A stretch of 64,000 nucleotides of DNA from Armigeres subalbatus (taxonomy: Eukaryota > Arthropoda > Insecta > Diptera > Culicidae): NCBI RefSeq assembly GCF_024139115.2, contig NC_085139.1, positions 7,287,533 to 7,351,532 of the forward strand, read 5' to 3'. The notes below the pieces were generated by a model. That model made no database searches. It was given only the letters and a program-made list of their open reading frames with translations, and was not told where the DNA came from. Shown here piece by piece: positions 44,161-54,159 of the stretch (position 1 is the first letter of the stretch; every line of letters starts with the position of its first letter). Both the position numbers and the translations under genes were made by a program.

Positions 44161-44689
44161 TGTTCGGACGGTCGGATTTTAAACGAAACCGTTTTTGAGA
44201 ATCAACCTTTGAAAGGATGATCAAAAATTTTAGTTTGTTCTTCTCCTTTAACTTCCGTCTCAATCGTCCACGTAGACTTGTCTGCCTGCTCTACTCGCTT
44301 TCTGTGTCGTTCGTCTAATTGTCGTCTAAAAGTCCGTGGGCTGTCTTCGATAGTTTGAGCACCACTGTACTGTCCTGCGTCAGAGTGTACTTAATTGTTA
44401 TCTGCTGACCAAACTCCACGTAATTCACTCTACCTCAAATACAATCTAGATTTATTCACCGTTCAACTCTCCTCTTGCAATACAATTTTCTTCGATTCGC
44501 TACTAATTCTGTTTACTCAACTTCGGCCATTTGTTTATATTTTCCCTTTTTCCCCTTTCTGTATATGTTTATCCCTCGCTTTAATTTTATCACTCACTCT
44601 CACCATCATATCCGCTGTGAACTGACATTTGCCTAATCGGCCAAATATTGGTTGTGATGCGGCTGCGTCTGGGCAGGGTTGCCAGAACA
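44161..44689 (-). repeat. 5' LTR of the BEL/Pao element
   Basis: This is the promoter-side LTR for the minus-strand element. It differs from the 3' LTR by one base that I can see (AAACGAAACC against AAACGGAACC). Confidence 0.9.
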
Positions 44690-44694
44690 GTTGG

Positions 44695-45250
44695 TAAATT
44701 TTCAGAAATGAAATTTTATCTGCCTGCAGCGATGCGACGAACTGCTCGTTACCCGGTGAGAGGTAGGAGCAAAATTTGTTCGTTGATTGAATTGGGTATG
44801 AATTGCTCGACCGGCAAATGATTGCGGATTTTGAGCGTTTGTAATATGTTTACCCGGCGAATCTGGGATCCTATTGGAATTTCCCGTCATCAATTTTGCA
44901 CGGGAATTCAAAACTTTTTTGCGTGAAGGGCATTCCCAGAAATTGGATTTATGATTGCCCCCACAATTGGCACATTTAAATTTATTGGAATTTTCTCTCA
45001 CAGGACGGGCGTCCTAGGCATGAGAGGTTCCACCACAAATCATGCATTTAGCATCCATGTGGCAATGTTTAGTTCCGTGATCCCACTTTTGGCACTTACG
45101 GCACTGACTGGAGTTTTGGAGATTTCCCCCAGGCGGGCGGGAATGTTCCCATGTAACACGGCCATGGGACATTGGGACATAATACAGGCCTTTTCCAAAC
45201 TTTTCATATTATTTAGTTCACTTTTGTTAAAGCAAATATTATATATTAAG
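44695..45250 (-). pseudogene. Juan-like LINE ORF1, zinc-knuckle region
   Basis: Minus-strand frames encode CRKCQKWDHGTKHC, CMICGGTSHA (followed by a stop) and CANCGGNHKSNFWEC, three CCHC knuckles of Jockey-clade ORF1, preceded by FNKSELNNMKSLEK in a shifted frame. The BEL element interrupts it at 44690. The N-terminal half lies at 53599-54147. Confidence 0.8.
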
Positions 45251-45700
45251 GTGTCAGGCCAATAGGCCGAATTGTCATTAGGCCGAATGGCCAATAGGCC
45301 GAATTAGCACAAACGTGAAAAATTAAAAGTTCTTACTTCACCTTACCCCTTCTTCCTTCTCCCTTCTTGCATTTTCCTTCTTCTATCTGTCTTCTTCATC
45401 CTTCTTCTTCGTTTTTTTCGCTCTTCCTTCTTTCTGCATTCTTCTTCTCTCTTTATTCCTTCATTCTTTTTCCTTTTTCTTTCTCTTTCATCTTTCTTCC
45501 TTCTTCTTTTATCCTTCTTTCTTGCCTGTTGCTTCTTTCTTTCTTCTTGTTTCTTCTTTTTTGCCTTTCTCGTATACAAAGTATACGTATAGGCTATATG
45601 TTCGCTCCAAAAACGAACTTTTTATAGGAGTCCCGGAGACCCATAGTGTTATATACCGATCGACTCAGCTCGACGAATTGGAGTGATGTCTGTGTGTATG

Positions 45701-47546
45701 TTTTTTTTCTTCCTAAGCAATGGAGGGGGAATCTGCTCAACAGACATCCTGTCGACTTCGCGCCTGCTTCCCTCTGCACGACTGGTATCAAGAAAGATGA
45801 TGCCGCATGCACCCCAAATTAGCCGATAAAACGGCGTTCCAGCCAACTTCATCTTTACACATCCTCCGAACTAGGTTGTCCGGGGTAGTGTCCAGACCAC
45901 ATGTGGCAAGCATGTGGTCACGTATTGTGCGAAAACGTGGGCACACGAACAACACGTGTTCCGCCGTTTCCTCTAAACCTGCGCACACCGGACACTCAGG
46001 CGAGGCCGAGCAAGCCAGCTGCGTTACCTGCACTGTAATTTTGCAGCACGCTTAAACGCCGGGCACTTCGAACCCCCATGGGGTGCTTGCTGTTCACAGC
46101 TTCGCAGGAACAAATCAAACAATTGGGACTACCTTGGAGGCGTCCGCTGCAGATAGCCGAACCAATGCTACCTGCGTCCCTGCCGGACCTTTCCGTAGCC
46201 GAACGGCTGCGATGAGCGTCTCCACTTCACACTGCCGCCGCAGTGCCGTGACGAGCTCTTCGACTTCGGTGATCTCGTCCAGGTCTTTAACCCTTAGATT
46301 CACCTCCGTCGTGAGTGCCCTCACCTTGACCGTCTCGCCTAGGACTTCCTCCGCCAACTTCTTGTAGGCGGCGCCCTTTTGCGAGACGCTCCGCTTCAGC
46401 TCGAGGATCATCTCGCCCGTCCGGGTACGGCGCCGAGTTCACCGAGCTTGACGTCACTCCTCATCGCCTTCATGACGTCCGAGTACTTCCGTCTTGATGA
46501 CTAGGGCATCGCTCCTGGCGCGATTGGCGCCTACCCTAGACTTCTTGCTACCCTCATTCACCTGGGCCTTCTTTTCGGCCCTTGACGTATTCGGTTTCCT
46601 CTTGTTCTTGACCAGGGTCCAGGAGGCGTCATCCCCCTCTATTTCCCTGGTCTGGGGCGGCTGAGAGCTCTCAGCCTGTCGTAACCGCTTACCACCGTCT
46701 TTCCTGGGTGGACGGACCTTCCCAGGTCCTTCCTCCCCCGGTATGGGAGCCCCACTACCCTTGTTCGGGGTAGTAACCCTCCGCGTTTTGGAGCGGCCCC
46801 CAGGGAGCTCATCCCCTGGAGACTGTCTCCCCCGTTTTTGTGTCTGCTCCGTTGGAGCAGTCACCCCCAACGTGCCCGCGAATACTTGAGCCTCAGTCTG
46901 GGTAGACTTTGGCACCACCGTCTTCGCTGGCACGTCCTCGGTCGATTCGACCTTGCCCGAGTCCGCGAATCCTTGGGCCTCATTATGGGTAGACCTCGAC
47001 TCCACGGATTTCACGGGTTTACACTTGGCCGTCCCGACAGCCCTCTCCAGCTTGGCGTCCAACATCGACTTACGAATTTTCAGCAAGCTCCTCTTGAGGT
47101 CCTTACTGATATTATGCTTCGATGACGCAAAGTCGATGATGGCGTCCAGCTGTTCCGTCGCCACCTCGAAGGCCGAAAGCCTATCGCGTTTGCGGTTCAT
47201 CGCCTCCACAAGCCATGGGCCGTCTATAACCTCTACCGGCGTAGCCGAGGAGAAGGTTAAGTAACCCACGCTGGCGCTGCGCACTGAGCTGCCAACTATT
47301 GCCACGTGTCGCTTAACGCCTTGGGATTAGGGGTTAGGAACGATGGTCCCTTTGGTCGCACCCACTCACTCTAGCTGATGTCAGAAGGACAACAGTGCCC
47401 AGGCTGCACTACCAGCTAAGTACAAAACCCTTAGCTGGCGGTCGATTGTCATCGGAAGACCCGTGGAAGCGTGAGATAGGAACTTGTGAGGACCAGAGCT
47501 GTGTAGGTCGCTCCTTCCCAGATGTCAACTCACCATTTCACAGCCC
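45701..47546 (-). mobile_element. R1-like half-LINE, copy 2
   Basis: The A-run lies at 45701-45708 and the 5' end at 47546. It has the same leader, ORF1 and ORF2-tail order as copy 1, and the same join. It has further deletions: the first two knuckles, part of the ORF2 tail and part of the 3' UTR. GTGTGTATG is duplicated (45692-45700, 47547-47555). On the element strand the 3' flank reads CATACACACAGACATCA, an ACAY-type microsatellite. Confidence 0.85.
46454..47305 (-). CDS. ORF1 N-terminal part of R1-like half-LINE copy 2
   Basis: The continuous frame of 283 codons is better preserved than in copy 1. It has PWLVEAMNRKRDRLSAFEVA near the start, repeated STQTEAQ motifs, SPGDELPGGRSKTRR and SWTLVKNKRKP. 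The RNA-binding middle part follows in another frame at 46115-46411, and the ORF2 zinc finger (CPVCAGLEETAEHVLFVC) at 45788-46033. Confidence 0.8.
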   Translation of the reverse strand: MAIVGSSVRSASVGYLTFSSATPVEVIDGPWLVEAMNRKRDRLSAFEVATEQLDAIIDFASSKHNISKDLKRSLLKIRKSMLDAKLERAVGTAKCKPVKSVESRSTHNEAQGFADSGKVESTEDVPAKTVVPKSTQTEAQVFAGTLGVTAPTEQTQKRGRQSPGDELPGGRSKTRRVTTPNKGSGAPIPGEEGPGKVRPPRKDGGKRLRQAESSQPPQTREIEGDDASWTLVKNKRKPNTSRAEKKAQVNEGSKKSRVGANRARSDALVIKTEVLGRHEGDEE

Positions 47547-48257
47547 GTGTGTATGTGTGTGCACAAAATAATCTCACTCATTTTTCAGGCACCTTTCCTT
47601 AACCGATTTGCTCGCAAGTTGCATTCGACGCGGAATCTTGTCCCATTGTTTCGTATTGAAAATTGAACAGATCGGACTATGGATTTCGAAGTAATGGCCA
47701 ACATTCATTTTTTTTTTTACATAAGAAACACATACAAAATTCTCACTCGTTTTTCAGGCACTTATCTTGGATTTGCTCGCAACAAGTTGCATTCGACGCA
47801 GAACCCTGTCCCATTGTTTCGGATTGAAAATTGGCCAGATCAGACTATGGGCTCAGAAGTTATGGCCAAAGTACTTTTTTTTATACCAAAAGTGCGTACA
47901 AATTACTCACTCAAAAGAAACGAGAAAGGCACCATCACCGCTAGTTGGATTAATCTTTCTTTTTTCTCAATTATTCCTTCTTTCTTCTTCATTTTTCCTT
48001 CTTCGCTTTTTTCTCCTTTCTACCTTTTTCCTTTTTCCTTATTCCTTATTCTTCATTCCTTCTTCCTTCTTCTTTCTTCCTTCTTCCTTCTTACTTCTTC
48101 CTCCTTTTCCCTTTCTTCTTTTTCCGTTCTACTTCTTCCTCACTTCGCACTACTCACTTCTCACTCCCCAGTTCTCATTCGGCCTAATGACCGTTCGGTC
48201 TAATGACCATTCGGCCGAATGGTCTTCGGCCTAATGACCCAGCATCATATATTAACA

Positions 48258-48555
48258 ATATAGTCCACTATGGCCAAAATCAGGCGAACGACAGGAGGCG
48301 CAGGAAAGAATTGAGCAGACCGATATGCGAAGGTTTTATGAGACTGCCAATAGCGTGCGGAGAAAGTCAGTGCCATATCCTGCCATGTACAATGACCGAA
48401 GTTGTTAAACGGTGGAAGTAACAGTGCATCGGTGAACAGAATAAGCATTAGAGACGATGACCAAGCTGCGTGGAGCCGCCTACACTAGATGAGGTTTAGC
48501 AAAACCATTAAGGAGCTGACGAACAATAAGGCTGGGGGAAGGACCAGCTCCAAGC
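48258..48555 (+). pseudogene. RTE-like fragment between endonuclease and RT
   Basis: Short pieces in different frames read RRFYETANSVRRKSVPYPAM, PPTLDEV and KTIKELTNNKAGG, which are the linker and first RT motif of RTE-like polyproteins. It is heavily decayed. Confidence 0.6.
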
Positions 48556-48714
48556 GGAACTTTTTTTTTACTTTTCTTACACCCTAAGAAGGGTATAAAG
48601 ATCACTCGGAAAATCGATTTTTTATCCGAGGTTCGGAGACCTAAGTCATATATACCAGTCAACTCAGCTCGAAAAACTGAGCACATGTATGTATGTGTGT
48701 GCGTTACAAAAAAT

Positions 48715-49170
48715 GTCACTTCAAGATCTCAGCCGTCTGTGGACCGATTTCAATTTTATCTTTAAACGAAAGCTATGCCTTTCTTTTTGAACGTTTATAT
48801 GCAATCGGATATTTAGTTTCCGAAATATTTGAGAAATACGAATGTGCAAAATAATGTCACCTCAAGATCTCAGTCGTCTGTGAACCGATTTGCACGTTTT
48901 CATCTTTAAACGAAAGCTATGACATTGCCATTAAAAGCATTGGATTTTTTTGGAATCAGAAATTGGGTTCTGGAGATATATCTGAAAAACGAACATAAAG
49001 CATTAGACTGATTGTTTTCATTGCCAAAAAAATGTCACATCAAGATCTCAGCTGTACAAATTTGCACGATTTTTCCCCAAATGAAAGCTATGACTTTGCT
49101 ATTGAATCCCTAAAAATTTTGTTGCAATCGGGTGTTCGGTTTCAGTGATATCTGTGAAATACGAACAAGA
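48715..49170 (+). repeat. Three degenerate 150-180-bp tandem units
   Basis: Each unit begins AATGTCACYTCAAGATCTCAG, then a GACCGATTTGCACG-like block and AAACGAAAGCTATGAC. A TGTATGTGTGTGCG tract precedes the array. Related sequence flanks the half-LINE at 45.6 and 47.5 kb. Confidence 0.65.
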
Positions 49171-49220
49171 GACATATTTTCAGAAAACTAATATAATATA
49201 TTATTTCGCTGAAGGTGCTT

Positions 49221-49875
49221 AATGAATCACCTGCTTTGAGCGTGCTTACAGCGGCACACTAGGAGTTAACTTTCTGAAATCAGTATGGCGAAAGGCATCT
49301 AAGGCTCGATTTCTCAAAATTAAGCACCTTCATCGAAAAAATATTTGATAGGCGTAGTAGCGGACACATTCCTACATAACTGCTACCAAATAGTTTTTCA
49401 TGAAAAGTTCCTAATTTCGAGAAAACCAGCGTTAGATGTCTTTCGCCATACAAATTTCTGGCGGTTAACTCTTGCTGGCTATTTTGCGCATATACTATAG
49501 CGCCTGGATGTGGCTGCGGCGAGTAGAAAATCAGCTACTGCCAATAATTCATTATTGGCAGTGGCTGATTTTCTACCCGCCGCTTTCACATCTAGGCGCT
49601 ATCGTATATGCGCAAATAGCCGGCAAGAGTTAACCGCCGAAAATTTGTATGGTGAAAGACATCTAACGCGGGTTTGTCAAAATTAGGAACTTTTCATAAA
49701 AACTATTTGATACCGGTTATGAAAGATGGTGTTCGCTACTACGCCTACCAAATATTTTTTCGATAAAGGTGCTTAATTTTGAGAAATCGAACCTTAGATG
49801 CCTTTCGCCATACTGATTTCAGAAAGTTGACTCCTAGTCTGCCGTTGTAAGTACGCTCAAAGCAGGCGATTCATT
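49221..49875. mobile_element. Large palindrome, about 325-bp arms
   Basis: Ends are AATGAATCACCTGCTTTGAG and its near complement. The arms meet at a short A+T-rich centre near 49545 (AATAATTCATTATT). No coding sequence. Confidence 0.85.
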
Positions 49876-49931
49876 CGTAACTCTTAATAACTGATGAGTG
49901 GCGAAAATCAAATTGCTCATCAGCAAAAACA

Positions 49932-50812
49932 GAATGATTCACCTGCTTTGAGCATGCTTACAGCGGCACACTAGGAGTTAACTTTCTGAAATCAGTATGG
50001 CGAAAGGCATCTAAGGTTCGATTTTTTGTCCCGTTACGCTGGGATATGGATACTCTGAAGTAGTGCGTAACGGTGTCAATCCAGTCATATCGCCAGGCCC
50101 GGTATAACACTGAAGCTGACAATATGACGTCCCCAACCCCGAATTCCAAGGTGTCAGGCGACCCGTGCTGAGAGGATGAATGGCTTGGGAAGTGAAACAA
50201 TTAGCCAGGCAGTTAACGGGCCTGTAATGCTGGGTAGACACTCCTCGTGTTGCATTACGGCGTAAGATCTACCACACTGTGCTCTAGTTCTTACTATTCT
50301 TGTTAATACTTATGAGTGATGGCTGGAAGAGTATGGAACGACTATAATATGCTCTTAGATGACCCATTTTTTGCTCCTTTTGAATGGAGTCAATGTAGTA
50401 AATTGTAAAAACGTAACTCAATCTTAGGCTGGTTTCGAAGCCGACGACATGAATCTCCAAGCTCCAGAGCGCTGATTAATGAATTATTGGCAGTGGCTGA
50501 TTTTCTACTCGCCGCCGTCACATCCAGGCGCTATAGTATATGCGCAAAACAGCCAGCATGAGTTAACCGAAAGAAATTTGTATGGCGAAAGTCATCTAAC
50601 GCGGGTTTTCTCAAAATAAGAAACTTTTCATGAAAAACTATTTGGTGCCGATTATGCAGGAAGGTGTCCGCTACCATGCCTACCAAATATTTTTTTTTGA
50701 TGAAAGTGCTTAATTTCGAGTAATCGAACCTTAGATGCCTTTCGCCATACTGATTTCAGAAAGTTAACTCCTTCTGTGCCGCTGTAAACACGCTCAAAGC
50801 AGGCGATTCATT
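49932..50812. mobile_element. Second copy of the large palindrome, left arm interrupted
   Basis: It has the same end and arm sequences as 49221-49875. The left arm stops near 50025 and is replaced by LINE-leader sequence; the right arm (50486-50812) is complete. Confidence 0.8.
50026..50290 (+). mobile_element. LINE leader fragment inside a palindrome
   Basis: It shares GGCGACCCGTGCTGAGAGG with the half-LINE leader at 18080 and TAAGATCTACCAC plus GCTGGGTAGACAC with the short element at 3704. Confidence 0.6.
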
Positions 50813-51207
50813 AGGAAAGAAGTGGATACGAATTTGGTGGATCTGCTAAACCCTCTGACTGATTAGAGCTCTGTGTAAAGGTGACATTTCAAAATGCCAA
50901 ACGTAATTAAATCAGATCTCTGTGCAAAAACGAATTCGGAACTCATAAGAAGAAGCAAAAATATGTTTGAACATCAGTACCGATGCGCGTCTTTGAGAGT
51001 TGGTATAATCCATTTTTCGAAGGGTATAAATAGCGGTACCTTAATCTAAAGAGGCCTTACATTAAGCTTGAGAAATATATGAATAAAAAATGACTATTTC
51101 ATTTCTTCTCAATAGAAATGGAGCAGAAAAACATGCACTAAACAAATGACACGGGTATACTACAAAAGTTCAATGAAATGGACGCAGTGGTTCATCCCGA
51201 ACAAAAA
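50813..51207. other. Intronic sequence, nothing recognised
   Basis: No gene and no repeat end is visible between palindrome copies. Confidence 0.5.
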
Positions 51208-51475
51208 AAATGGGTTCGAATTCTCAAAATTAAGCACCCTAATCGAAAAAATATTTGGTAGACGTTGTAGCGGAGACCATCCTTCATAACCGGTACCAAA
51301 TAGTTTTTCATAAAAAGTTCCTAATTTTGAGAAAACCTGCGTTAGATGTCTTTCGCCATACAAATTTCTGGCGGTTAACTCTTGCTGGCTATTTTTACAT
51401 ATACGTTAGCGCCTGGATACGGCAGTGGCGAGTAGGAAACCAACCACTATATGCGATTCATTATTAATATACGAT
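51208..51475. repeat. Third copy of the palindrome family, single arm
   Basis: Only the left-arm sequence is present (TTAGATGTCTTTCGCCATAC, GCGGTTAACTCTTGCTGGC), without the outer 80 bp. Confidence 0.75.
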
Positions 51476-51479
51476 TTAA

Positions 51480-51975
51480 TTTCAATGAATCGCCCACTTT
51501 GAGCGTGCTTACAGCGGCACACTAGGAGTTAACTTTCGGAAATCAGTAATGGCGAAAAGCATCTAAGGCTTAATATCTCAAAAATAAGCAACTTAATCGA
51601 AAAAATATTTGGTTGGCGTAGTAGGAAGGTGTCTACATAACTGGTACCAAATAGATTTTCGTGAAATCTTTCTCCTATTGAGAAAACCTGGGTTAGATGT
51701 CTTTCGCCATACAAACTTCAGATGGTTAACTCATGCTGGCTATTTTTACATATACGTAAGCGCCTGGATACGGCAGCGGCGGGTAGGAAACCAACCACTG
51801 TATGTGATTCTCGCTTAACTTTTCAAAAGGACCTAAGTAACATTTTTTCATGAATTAATTTGAATAGTGCAATCAACAGATCAATATGAAAGCTTTTGAT
51901 TGCACTACTCAGATTAAATCATGAACAAAATGTTACTTAGGACCTTTTGAAAAGCTAAGCGAGGATTCATTATTA
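51480..51975. repeat. Fourth copy of the palindrome family, single arm split by a MITE
   Basis: A complete left arm from AATGAATCGCCCACTTTGAG to the centre, interrupted at about 51811-51961. Confidence 0.75.
51811..51961. mobile_element. MITE with about 47-bp inverted repeats
   Basis: The arms CTCGCTTAACTTTTCAAAAG and complement enclose about 150 bp; GATT occurs directly outside on both sides, and removal restores the palindrome arm. Confidence 0.75.
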
Positions 51976-52049
51976 AAATAAAGTTACCTAATTAAATGCT
52001 AGTTGATTCAGAACCTAGTTCAGAACAGTAGAACATACTATTATTTGAT

Positions 52050-53545
52050 GCTTGAACTGTCCAGAAGTTCCTCCAGGAATACTGTACTGTTGTAGATAAT
52101 TCCGATAAGGAAGGTCCATCACAAATTTCTCTAGAAGACCACCAAAAATCCCTTCGAAAGTTTCTTCAGGAAGTTCATCAAGAAATTTCTTCGGAAGTTT
52201 GTGCTGAAATCGAACTCCAGGAATTCCTTCGGAAGTTCCTCTATGAAGATTCTTCCGAAATTTCTTCGAAAGGCCCTTCAGGAATTCCTCAGAAAGTTTC
52301 TCTATAGGAATTCCTCCGGAAAATCCTCCAAAAAGTTCTCTAGAAGCTTCGTTTTGTTGTTGCGATAAAAAAAAACACAAATTAAAGTAGGGGGAATTAC
52401 AGCTTTGGCAGGTTTTGTTCTATTATTGTCAGGGGTTTTTTATGACTGATTACACTCAAATTTGGCCCAAACATTCTTTCCAAATTTCATAAAATTCGGT
52501 CGACAAAAACCCCCCTGACAATAATAGAACAAAACCTGCCAAAGCCGTCTGTTCCCCTACTCCGGAAGATCCTCCCGATATTCTACAGAAAGTTCCTCCA
52601 GGAATTCATTTGGAAGTTTCTCCAGCAATTCCTTCGAAAGTGCGTCCACAAATTCCTTCGAAATTTCCCCCAGCCCTTCTTCCGGAAGTTCCTTCGAAAG
52701 TGGCTCCATAAATTGTTCCAGTAATTCCTGCGAAAGTTACTCTAGAAATTCCTCCGGAAATTCCTTCAGAGATTCCCCCGGGACTTCCTCCAGGAATATC
52801 TCCGGAAGTTCCTTCAGGAACTCCTCCAGAAGTTCCTCTAGATTTCTTTGGAAGTTTCTCCAGTAATTCCTTCGGAAAATCCTTCAGGAATTCCTAAAGA
52901 AGTTCCTTCAGGATTTCCTCCAGAAAATTCCTACAGAAGTTCCTCCAGGAATTCCTCCGCAAGTTCCTCCAGGAATTCCTCCGCAAGTTTCTCCAGGAAT
53001 TTCTCCGGAAGTTCCTCCAGGTATTTTTCCGGAGGTTCCTCCAGGAATTTCTCCGGGATTTCCTCCAGGAATTCCTCAGGAAGTTCCTCCAAGAATTCTT
53101 CCGGAAGTTCCTCCGGGAGTTCCTCCAGGAATTCCTCCGGAAGTTGCTCCAGGAAGTATTCCTGAAGTTGCTCCAGGAATTCCTTCGGAAGTTGCTCCAA
53201 GTATTATTCCGGAAGTTGCTCCAGGATTCCTTTGGAAGTTCCTCCAGGAATTCCTTCGGAAGTTCCTCCAGGGATTCCTCCGGAAGTTCCTTCGGGAATT
53301 CCACCGGAGGTTCCTCCAGGAATTCCACCGGAAGTTGCTCCAGGAAATGCTCCGGAAGTTCCTCCAGGAATTCTTCCAAGAATCCTTCCGGAAGTTCCTC
53401 CAGGAATTCCCCCAGAAATTGCTCCATGAATTCCTTCGGAAGTTGCTCCAGGAATTCCTCCGGAAATTCTAATAGGAAATTCTTCGGTAGCTCCTCCAGG
53501 AATTCCTCCGAAAGTTCCTCCACGAATTCCTCCTGCATGAATCAA
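52050..53545. repeat. Minisatellite of GGAATTCCTCCGGAAGTTCC type
   Basis: A 24-bp unit, itself two related 12-bp halves, repeats with variation over 1.5 kb, broken by a MITE at 52390-52557. The unit contains no frequent stop in several frames, so long artificial open frames arise on both strands (EELPEEFLEELPEE on minus, SSRNSSGSSSRNSSG on plus). I do not regard these as genes. Confidence 0.85.
52390..52557. mobile_element. MITE with about 55-bp inverted repeats and TA duplication
   Basis: GGGGGAATTACAGCTTTGGC and its near complement enclose 168 bp between TA dinucleotides (52388-52389, 52558-52559), inside the minisatellite. Confidence 0.8.
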
Positions 53546-53598
53546 CTCCGCAAAGCAATCTTCAAATAAAATTTTACCGTTGAAATTGCTTTGAGCAA

Positions 53599-54147
53599 TT
53601 ACAAGTAATTGAGAAATTTCAATTTTATCTCATCCAGTGGTTTATTATCACGGAGACCTTTCAAGACGACTTTGAACAATCGCTCAGTTTTGTCGTCGTA
53701 CGTGAAAAATGTATGCCGCTTCTTAGCTAAATACTGAAGAAGACGTTTGTGATCGTCAAAAGATCCCAGCAAAACACGGCAGTCACTCTTCCTGGCAATC
53801 TGGAATGAAACCTTGATCCCCTGAAGGTTACTCAAAATCTCATTCCTAAAGCCACAAAACTCGGCAACAGATACCACAATTTGCGGAATCCTTTGCTTCT
53901 TCGCATGAATCGAATAACCTTGGCTAGAGGTGGATTGGATTTGCTCAATTGCGTCATGAATCAAATCGAACTGATTGCTCAGTTCGATAGGAGAAGAATT
54001 ATTTTCAATGTTAGAGTTAGAAGGAATATCTGAAGTCTCCCGCTTTCTTCTATTCTTGCCTCGCTTTGGCAGGACGGTCTTGAAACCTTGTTTCTTAGAA
54101 GGAAGTGAAGAATTCAGCAATTCCCCCCTTCCTCTTGTTTTTATCAA
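53599..54147 (-). pseudogene. Juan-like LINE ORF1, N-terminal half
   Basis: The frame has 182 codons: a basic N-terminus (RGKNRRKRE), then the conserved RNA-binding region before the zinc knuckles (QIVVSVAEFCGFRNEILSN, SDCRVLLGSFDDHKRLLQYL, RLFKVVLKGL). It ends at a TAA after KFLNYL. The zinc knuckles of the same type of ORF1 lie 8 kb away at 45.0 kb on the same strand. Confidence 0.75.
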
Positions 54148-54159
54148 TGCTCATTGCTG

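Larger units (their letters stand above)
37687..44689 (-). mobile_element. BEL/Pao LTR retrotransposon
   Basis: The element is 7003 bp with 529-bp LTRs (37687-38215, 44161-44689) that look identical except for one base near their left ends. GTTGG is duplicated at 37682-37686 and 44690-44694. It lies inside the ORF1 of a Juan-like LINE. Reading on the minus strand the order is gag, protease, RT, RNase H, integrase, then a C-terminal domain typical of Pao. A purine tract GGGCCGGGGAA precedes the 3' LTR. I could not identify a primer-binding site next to the 5' LTR. Confidence 0.9.
45251..48242. mobile_element. Foldback element with GGCCGAATGG phrase arms
   Basis: The left arm (45251-45305) has phrases AATAGGCCGAATTGTCATT; the right arm (48180-48240) has the complement, CGGCCTAATGACC. 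ATATATTAA lies just outside both ends (near 45240 and 48246). Inside are pyrimidine-rich tracts (45340-45560, 47955-48170), a two-unit tandem repeat with TCACTCRTTTTTCAGGCAC (47565-47905) and a nested half-LINE. Confidence 0.55.

Noticed and set aside
52894..53538. Long minus-strand frame EELPEEFLEEL and plus-strand serine-rich frames
   Set aside because: Products of a 24-bp tandem repeat lacking stops; no start context or conserved neighbour.
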